Shown in pieces: positions 59,042 to 64,000 of a stretch of 64,000 bases of DNA. Each line of letters opens with the position of its first letter. Positions within the stretch are counted from its first letter, which is position 1. Origin of the DNA: Parahaliea maris (GTDB lineage Bacteria; Pseudomonadota; Gammaproteobacteria; Pseudomonadales; Halieaceae); NCBI RefSeq assembly GCF_008064665.1, contig NZ_VRZA01000001.1, forward strand, positions 1-64,000, in the 5' to 3' direction. The notes beneath the pieces were generated by a model, which made no database searches, was not told where the DNA came from, and worked only from the letters and a program-made list of their open reading frames with translations. A program made the position numbers and the translations under genes.

Positions 59042-59566
59042 CTACTGATCATCCGCCGGATCCACGGTATCCTTCGCAGCATCCCAGGCCTTTTGGCTAC
59101 CCTCCTTGGTCGCTTCCCAGGCCTCTTCACTCGTCTCCCTGGTGGCATCCCAGGCTTTTTCACTGCCCTCTTTGGTGGCTTCCCAGGCCTCACCTGTGGT
59201 TTCCTTGGTGGCATCCCAGGCCTTGCCACTCCCCTCCTTGGTAGCGTCCCAGGCTTCACCCGTGGTTTCCTTGGTGGCGTCCCAGGCCTTGCCACTGCCC
59301 TCCCTGGTAGCGTCCCAAGCCTCACCTGTGGTTTCCTTGGTGGCGTCCCAGGCCTTGCCACTGCCCTCTTTGGTTGCCTCCCAGGCTTCACCTGAGGTCT
59401 CCTTGGTTGCTTCCCAGGCGTCTCCGGAAGCTTCCTTGGTCTTTTCCCAGGCTTCGCTGGAAGATGCCTTGGCCTTATCCCAGCTATCCTGATCTTCCTC
59501 TTGGGCAACCGCCATTACCGATGCACTTGCCACTAGCAGTGCCACTACACAGGCTCTCATCGCCAT
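59042..59566 (-). CDS. Secreted 11-residue repeat protein, LEA-like
   Basis: A 174-residue protein with signal peptide (MAMRACVVALLVASASVMAVAQ) and a body made of 13 consecutive 11-residue units of the form xAW(D/E)ATK(E)xxx, for example EAWDATKETTG and KAWDATKEGSG. Trp recurs exactly every 11 residues. An 11-mer repeat with alternating charge favours a long amphipathic helix, as in group 3 LEA proteins and apolipoprotein-like stress proteins, but a Trp stripe is unusual. A 66-base DNA repeat underlies it. Ribosome site gaaggagt. It is expected in the periplasm; the function is unknown. Confidence 0.85.
   Translation of the reverse strand: MAMRACVVALLVASASVMAVAQEEDQDSWDKAKASSSEAWEKTKEASGDAWEATKETSGEAWEATKEGSGKAWDATKETTGEAWDATREGSGKAWDATKETTGEAWDATKEGSGKAWDATKETTGEAWEATKEGSEKAWDATRETSEEAWEATKEGSQKAWDAAKDTVDPADDQ
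59107..59470. repeat. 33/66-bp tandem repeats encoding the 11-residue units
   Basis: Near-identical 33-base units alternate in two types (about 66 bases per pair) across the gene, for example the recurring ggtggcgtcccaggccttgc and gcctcacctgtggtttcctt segments on the plus strand. They keep reading frames open in several frames on both strands. The array can expand or contract by recombination. Confidence 0.85.
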
Positions 59567-59877
59567 ACTCCTTCACCAATAACGAGACGCATTACGGGCC
59601 ACCGTTATGCAACTGGAAACCCGACCTTAACTGACTGTCCATGATAGATGGTTTGCAGCATTCTGTCGGCAAAAATACACCACCACAATGCAACCACCCA
59701 GTGCCGGCCGGCTGATTGCCCTTCGATAATTTGGCGTTAAGGATTCGCCGCTATTCTGGGCATGCCCAAACAACGTCCGATACCCGAACTACAGCAATCT
59801 GCGGCATCGCCCTTTGCATACCCAACACAATTTTGCCTGCCCATACGCCCTTTCACCGACAGATAAGGAAGCCTCCC

Positions 59878-61503
59878 CTGAACCGGATTTCGCAACCTAT
59901 TTTCGCACTGCTTTTCATTGCCACCCTCATCCGAATGCTGGCCATGCTCCTGATACCCCTGGTAGAAACGACTGAACCACGCTACGCGGAAATCGCCCGT
60001 ATCATGGCCGAAACCGGTGACTGGATAACGCCCTGGTTCGACTATGGGACACCGTTCTGGGGCAAACCGCCTCTCTCTTTCTGGTCCCAGGCTGCGGCCA
60101 TCAAAGCACTGGGCGCAAGTGAATTTGCCGTGCGCCTGCCGTCACTGCTGGCAACCCTGGCAATCTGCGCGTTCATCTTTCGCATCGGCATACTTCTGGC
60201 CGGACGAACTGCTGCCTGGTTCGCTGTACTGATCTACTTCACCTCCGCTTCCGGCTACCTGCTTTCCGGAGCGGTGCTTACCGACCCCTTCCTGACCCTT
60301 GCTACCACCCTGGCCCTACTCTCGATTATCAAAATGTACCGCGACCCGGAATGTGCTGCTGTCTGGCGTTATACGCTCTTTCTGGCATTGGGTATTGGCC
60401 TGCTGGCCAAAGGTCCCATCGCCGTGGTTCTGGTGGGTGGCCCCCTCGGCCTGTGGCTTGTACTGGACTGGAGAGCGGGATTCAGGGTCATCCCCTGGCT
60501 TACGGGTGTAGCGCTGATGTTACTGATTGCCCTGCCCTGGTACATCGCGGCAGAGCTTAAAACATCGGGCTTTCTTGACTATTTCATCGTAGGCGAGCAC
60601 TTCAAGCGATTCCTCGACCCGGGCTGGAATGGAGATCTTTACGGCAGCGCCCATCGCTACGCGCGCGGTACGATATGGTGGTTTGCAACGTGGGCCACGC
60701 TACCCTGGGGATTCATCGCCCTTGCACTGTTCTTCAAAAGGCTTCTGCGCAGCAATTCGGCGAATATATCTCGCCAGTCCAATCGCAGCGGAGAGACTGT
60801 ACTCCTGCTGCTATGGACGCTGTGGCCACTGGTATTTTTCACCTTCGCTGGCAATGTCCTGTGGACCTACGTACAGCCCGCCTTACCGCCCTTCGCGATA
60901 TTGCTCGCCAGTGTAATCACCCGACTGAGCCCAGGCAGAGTCACCGGACTGGCTTACGCCGCACTCGTATTGCCCATCGGCACGCTGGTCCTGACACTGG
61001 CTTCCGGGAACGCCAACTGGGGAAACGACCTGAAGACCGAGAAGTCGCTGGTGGAATATGTCGCCAGTCATGCACCTCACTCCCACCGCCCTCCAGCGCT
61101 TTACTACCTTGGCGACCTGCCTTTTTCCGCACGTTTTTACTCCCACGGCCACGCCCGGCATATCGACGGGAAGCAGATCAGCGCAGTAATAGAGGAATCG
61201 CGGAATTTACCCTCCTATGTTGCGATACCCAATCGCGAACTCGCCAGGCCAGGCATGATCTCAACGCTCAACCTGTCAGAGCCTGTATTCCAGAATGGTC
61301 GATATTCGCTATTTGAGTTCGACCGCATCGATCAGAAAATTGCCTGGAACGGGGGTGCATCATCGGCCAACGAAAGTCATGAATCACCGAGGCAGGTCTC
61401 TTCATCGACCCGCCCGCCGAAATCTCCGGGTTTGCGATCGGGCGGAAAATGGCTACCGTCGATGGTTGGCCTTCTCCCCTTACTGCATACCCAAGGGCCG
61501 TAG
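59878..61503 (+). CDS. ArnT-like membrane glycosyltransferase
   Basis: About 541 residues of a GT83/PMT-superfamily enzyme. The start is uncertain: no ATG fits, but a CTG at 59878 follows a good ribosome site (aaggaag), and an in-frame TTG at 59716 is an alternative. Features: first helix (PIFALLFIATLIRMLAMLLI), then the periplasmic loop ETTEPRYAEIARIMAETGDW with the catalytic-type Asp/Glu region, TPWFDYGTPFWGKPPLSFWS, and about 11 more membrane helices. ArnT moves an aminosugar from undecaprenyl phosphate to lipid A. Which sugar is used here is unknown. The 3' end overlaps the convergent eptA gene by 24 bases. Confidence 0.85.
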   Translation: MNRISQPIFALLFIATLIRMLAMLLIPLVETTEPRYAEIARIMAETGDWITPWFDYGTPFWGKPPLSFWSQAAAIKALGASEFAVRLPSLLATLAICAFIFRIGILLAGRTAAWFAVLIYFTSASGYLLSGAVLTDPFLTLATTLALLSIIKMYRDPECAAVWRYTLFLALGIGLLAKGPIAVVLVGGPLGLWLVLDWRAGFRVIPWLTGVALMLLIALPWYIAAELKTSGFLDYFIVGEHFKRFLDPGWNGDLYGSAHRYARGTIWWFATWATLPWGFIALALFFKRLLRSNSANISRQSNRSGETVLLLLWTLWPLVFFTFAGNVLWTYVQPALPPFAILLASVITRLSPGRVTGLAYAALVLPIGTLVLTLASGNANWGNDLKTEKSLVEYVASHAPHSHRPPALYYLGDLPFSARFYSHGHARHIDGKQISAVIEESRNLPSYVAIPNRELARPGMISTLNLSEPVFQNGRYSLFEFDRIDQKIAWNGGASSANESHESPRQVSSSTRPPKSPGLRSGGKWLPSMVGLLPLLHTQGP

Positions 61504-63090
61504 CAAATCAAGTTCCGGCTGGTAGACAGCCGTCTGGATCTCCAGCAGGCCAAGCACTGTGTGGAAGTAGTTGTCGTGGGAAACTTCGCGCGAGGTGTTT
61601 GCCTTTACGATGTCTCGATCCGCCTCGAAACGGTTACCCAACCAAAGTGCTGAAGCAATGTGACGCTGGCTGTCCGGCGCCAGATAATACGGCAGGCCGT
61701 GCAGGTAGATTCCCCGCTCTCCCAGAGACTCGCCGTGATCACTGACATAGAGCAGGGCCGTTTCAAAGCGGTCGTCGTAGCCCTTCAGGAACTCGATAGC
61801 CTTGCCGAGAAAGTAGTCCGTGTAGCGCACGGCATTGTCGTAAGCATTGACGATTTCCTGATCGCTACAGGTTTCAAGGCGATTGGAATGGCAATAGGGC
61901 TCAAATACAGCGAACTCTTCGGGAAAGCGCTTGAAGTACGCTGGCCCGTGATTTCCCATCTGGTGCAGAACGATGACAACGTCACCCTCGGGGTGTTCGA
62001 CAATAAAGTCGTCGAGGCCGGACAGCATGCCAACGTCGCGGCACTCGGTATCGCAGGTCGGATTGTTGGCATCGCTGCGAAAATTCTGAAAAGCAACCCG
62101 CGTTGCCACCCCCTTTGAGTCGGAGTTATTGTCCCGCCACAATACATTCACGCCGGCGTGACGCAATACATCGAGCAGGTTTTCCTGATCCTTCGCCTCA
62201 TCAATATCGAACGAACTACGACCCGCCAAAGAGAACATACAGGGCACTGAATAAGCGGTGGCGGTGCCGCAGGAAAACGCCCTCGGGAAACTGAAGACTG
62301 CCTCCCGCTCAAGGTAGGGGGTGGTATTACGGGAATAGCCATTCAGGCCAAAATGATCCGATCGCAGGGCCTCACCCACTACCAGAATGACGAGTTCCCG
62401 ATCCTGGTCAGTCTCGGGGAGGTGAGCATCCTTCCCTACAATCTGTAGCGTGTGGTCGCCGTCACTGGCCAACCATCCTCCCACGACACGGGAGACGGAG
62501 TACACCGGAGTGAGCGGGTTGGTGTAATAACGTAACGCCTTGTGTTCGCGAAAGAAGCTGGAATAGTAAGCGGTAAATGGCTCAATACTTGCCAGGGCCA
62601 ACAGGATAGAGAAGCAGGCCAGCTTGACTCGCTGCCAGTGCTCCCGTGCGAATGAAGGATAGGAAATACGCGCACTCAGGACCAGCGCAGCGGGCAGCAC
62701 CCCCAGCAGGATTACCTGCAGCAGCAGGGCCGGGGTGAGAAGATCGGAAACCTCGACGCCGTCCGTCTCCCGGATATTGGACAGCATGGTGGTATCGACA
62801 ATGATGTTGTAGCGGTACATGAAGTAATTGCCGCACGCAGCCACCAGCAGGAACGCGACCAGCACCGGTTTGGTCAGGTAGCGGACGCAGACCAGCGACA
62901 GGAGCAGGACCGTCACTGCAAACAACAACGATCCCAGCGACACCAGGAAGACGAGCCCGCCCGGTTCATGACCGAACACCGCGTAGCTATTACGAAAGAA
63001 GGCCCAGTTCAGAGCGAGGGTAAAGTAAGCCGATACAGTGAGGATGAGCGGCGCTATGCCAACCGTGGTTCGAGGCAGGTAGATTTTCAT
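61480..63090 (-). CDS. eptA: Phosphoethanolamine transferase, EptA/MCR family
   Basis: A 536-residue enzyme from the ATG at 63090 (a GTG at 63099 is an alternative). Five N-terminal membrane helices are followed by a periplasmic sulfatase-fold domain: metal Glu in VVGEALRSDHFGLNGYSRNT, catalytic Thr in SCGTATAYSVPCMFS (close to the CGTSTAYSVPCMFS region of MCR-1), and YVSDHGESLGERGIYLHGLP. It adds phosphoethanolamine to lipid A phosphates, lowering envelope charge and cationic peptide binding. A PmrA-box-like direct repeat lies just upstream, and a response regulator gene follows at 63794. Confidence 0.94.
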   Translation of the reverse strand: MKIYLPRTTVGIAPLILTVSAYFTLALNWAFFRNSYAVFGHEPGGLVFLVSLGSLLFAVTVLLLSLVCVRYLTKPVLVAFLLVAACGNYFMYRYNIIVDTTMLSNIRETDGVEVSDLLTPALLLQVILLGVLPAALVLSARISYPSFAREHWQRVKLACFSILLALASIEPFTAYYSSFFREHKALRYYTNPLTPVYSVSRVVGGWLASDGDHTLQIVGKDAHLPETDQDRELVILVVGEALRSDHFGLNGYSRNTTPYLEREAVFSFPRAFSCGTATAYSVPCMFSLAGRSSFDIDEAKDQENLLDVLRHAGVNVLWRDNNSDSKGVATRVAFQNFRSDANNPTCDTECRDVGMLSGLDDFIVEHPEGDVVIVLHQMGNHGPAYFKRFPEEFAVFEPYCHSNRLETCSDQEIVNAYDNAVRYTDYFLGKAIEFLKGYDDRFETALLYVSDHGESLGERGIYLHGLPYYLAPDSQRHIASALWLGNRFEADRDIVKANTSREVSHDNYFHTVLGLLEIQTAVYQPELDLLRPLGMQ

Positions 63091-63113
63091 ACGCTGCACT
63101 CTAAGCGGATTGA

Positions 63114-63130
63114 CTTAAGGATTACTTAAC
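63114..63130. promoter_or_regulatory. PmrA-box-like direct repeat in front of eptA
   Basis: cttaag-gatta-cttaac: two hexamers separated by five bases, matching the known PmrA/BasR box (YTTAAK-N5-YTTAAK) in 11 of 12 positions, 24 bases upstream of the eptA ATG. PmrA controls eptA (pmrC) in enteric bacteria. The binding protein here could be the response regulator at 63794. Confidence 0.6.
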
Positions 63131-63232
63131 GACTCATGATTTCGGATTCGGGAACGCAGGCTTGCCATTCCGTCATGGGCAAAACGATATCATCTGGCGA
63201 ATCTGCACTCCATGAACGTACTGTAATAGAGC

Positions 63233-63251
63233 GCGATGAAATCTTCATCGC
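63233..63251. promoter_or_regulatory. Perfect inverted repeat upstream of the small secreted protein gene
   Basis: gcgatgaa-atc-ttcatcgc is a perfect 8-3-8 inverted repeat 79 bases before the gene at 63330, in the divergent region shared with eptA. It may be a second operator or a short hairpin. Confidence 0.45.
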
Positions 63252-63329
63252 TGCGTGAGATTTGCGTGACATCTGGAGCCTAGTCTCCTTACCGGGTAAC
63301 ACCCCACATCAACCCGAAGGAGAGCGCAC

Positions 63330-63695
63330 ATGAAACGGATCAATCGCAAGATCGCAGCGGCGGTCGCGGCCACCGCCCTGGTTCCCACCCTGCTCGCGGC
63401 GCCAGCCATGGCCAAGGGCCGCGGCAACAACGACGGCCTCGGCATCATTTACGTCGAAAGCCAGGGACTGTACTACGAGACCTTTGCCACCACCGTATTA
63501 CCCGGCGTCGGCCGCTTCCAGCCCCTGGACCCGACCGGGGCCCCGGGGGGCGGTCCCAGCACCCCCTACGGCCCCGGTGACAAGGACTATGTTGGCGGCC
63601 GCTGGTGGGTGGACACCAACAACGATGGCGAAATGGACGCCGGCGACATGTACTTCTCCTGCCCGTTGTTGGGACCGGGTCGGGCGACGCCGTAA
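63330..63695 (+). CDS. Small secreted protein with EF-hand-like loop
   Basis: A 121-residue protein with a long signal peptide (RKIAAAVAATALVPTLLAAP, then AMA) and ribosome site gaaggagag. The mature part is Gly/Pro-rich and contains DTNNDGEMDAGD (about 95-106), a near-perfect EF-hand/dockerin-type calcium loop (DxNxDGxxDxxD), and aromatic stretches (GLYYETFATTVLPGVGRFQP). No family is recognised. It is located between eptA and a response regulator gene, in the same direction as the latter, and may be a periplasmic divalent-cation sensor or a target gene; this is inference only. Confidence 0.72.
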   Translation: MKRINRKIAAAVAATALVPTLLAAPAMAKGRGNNDGLGIIYVESQGLYYETFATTVLPGVGRFQPLDPTGAPGGGPSTPYGPGDKDYVGGRWWVDTNNDGEMDAGDMYFSCPLLGPGRATP

Positions 63696-63717
63696 CGCGG
63701 TCGGGATGCACGACTTT

Positions 63718-63741
63718 CCCGGCAGCCCGACCGCTGCCGGG
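63718..63741 (+). terminator. Hairpin between the secreted protein gene and the response regulator
   Basis: cccggcagc (63718-63726) pairs with gctgccggg (63733-63741) over 9 bp with a 6-base loop, followed by atactttcg, a weak T-tract. It may partially separate expression of the two genes. Confidence 0.5.
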
Positions 63742-63793
63742 ATACTTTCGTGACATTTGCCCTCTAACATGGATCGAGAGGGAGGCAATCACT

Positions 63794-64000
63794 GTGAAAG
63801 AACGTCATCTACTGGTCATCGAGGACGAGCACGATATTGCCGAGCTTATTGCCCTGCACCTGCGGGACGAGGGCTTTCGGGTAACGGTTGCCGAGGATGG
63901 CCACACCGGTATGCGCGAGGCTTTCGCTCGCCCGTGGGACCTCGTCCTACTGGACTTGCGCCTGCCCGGGACGGATGGCCTCAGTATTTGCCGGGCTCTG
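63794..64000 (+). CDS. Response regulator receiver domain, OmpR/PmrA-like, cut by window end
   Basis: The first 69 codons of a response regulator, GTG start at 63794 with ribosome site gggagg. The receiver pattern is clear: HLLVIEDEHDIAELIALHLR with the acidic pair at 11-12, and WDLVLLDLRLPGTDGLSICR with phospho-acceptor Asp54. The output domain lies beyond the window. Its position next to eptA, a PmrA-like box and an ArnT-like gene suggests an OmpR-type regulator of lipid A modification. Confidence 0.88.
   Translation, partial: MKERHLLVIEDEHDIAELIALHLRDEGFRVTVAEDGHTGMREAFARPWDLVLLDLRLPGTDGLSICRAL

Noticed and set aside
58978-59508. Arg/Pro/Lys-rich minus-strand frame and several plus-strand frames over the repeat gene
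   Set aside because: The 33/66-base repeat keeps several frames open. Only the frame at 59042-59566 has a signal peptide, ribosome site and sensible composition.
59042-59566. CRISPR-like array
   Set aside because: The repeats are contiguous coding units without unique spacers and translate into an 11-residue protein repeat; no cas gene is present.
1-64000. tRNA, rRNA, insertion sequence, integrase or phage genes
   Set aside because: None was recognised when reading the intergenic regions and protein sequences, so no mobile island is claimed.

Overview
This is a 64 kb window of GC-rich DNA that is almost entirely coding. The gene content points to an aerobic, heterotrophic, probably marine gammaproteobacterium, with the Halieaceae/OM60-NOR5 type (order Cellvibrionales) as my best guess: four large TonB-dependent receptors, TPR-rich membrane regulators, a family M1 lipoprotein peptidase, an oxygenase of the MpaB/DUF2236 type and an EptA/ArnT lipid A locus. 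I see no tRNA, rRNA, CRISPR array, insertion sequence or phage gene. The taxonomic call is inference, because no marker gene was compared.

Layout. (1) 1-4450: housekeeping and single genes (beta-propeller secreted protein, YchJ, YebC/YeeN, a secreted protein, MpaB-like oxygenase). (2) 4589-9947: a CadC-like wHTH/TPR membrane regulator converges on a TonB receptor plus seven-helix-type membrane protein pair. (3) 10259-17033: a pectin-type utilisation locus: GH28 polygalacturonase, TonB-Xanth-Caul type receptor, GH105 unsaturated glycuronyl hydrolase and an aldo/keto reductase, with two LacI-type palindromes in front. (4) 17043-24351: PhyH dioxygenase and Sel1 protein divergent from a radical SAM/SPASM enzyme, then cytochrome b561/YceI divergent from a LysR regulator, and a FlgO-like/TPR membrane protein with a lipoprotein. 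(5) 24804-30028: a third TonB receptor, a globin preceded by a remnant of an NAD(P)H-nitrite-reductase-like FAD enzyme, and small unknowns.

(6) 30092-38476: the most unusual block. A BTAD/AAA (SARP-like) regulator heads a minus-strand operon with a tandem DUF4242 protein, an OsmC protein and a flavin monooxygenase. It is divergent from a cysteine synthase-glutaredoxin fusion and an AhpD-like protein. Together they look like a dedicated thiol/redox system. (7) 38545-48828: a five-gene operon (TonB receptor, molybdenum hydroxylase L/M/S subunits, ureidoglycolate lyase family protein) divergent from a MarR-type regulator, with a perfect palindrome between them. Next come an HxlR regulator and a divergent flavin reductase plus acyl-CoA dehydrogenase-like pair. 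Both parts look like catabolism of imported heterocyclic or aromatic compounds.

(8) 48953-58977: M1 aminopeptidase lipoprotein, purK/purE, a membrane protein, a PepSY protein, a phospholipase D-family lipoprotein and a putative outer membrane protein. (9) 59042-64000: a secreted protein made of 13 tryptophan-containing 11-residue repeats, an ArnT-like glycosyltransferase, an EptA phosphoethanolamine transferase with a PmrA-box-like direct repeat upstream, a small secreted protein with an EF-hand-like loop, and a response regulator cut by the window end. The last group looks like an envelope (lipid A) modification locus with its regulator.
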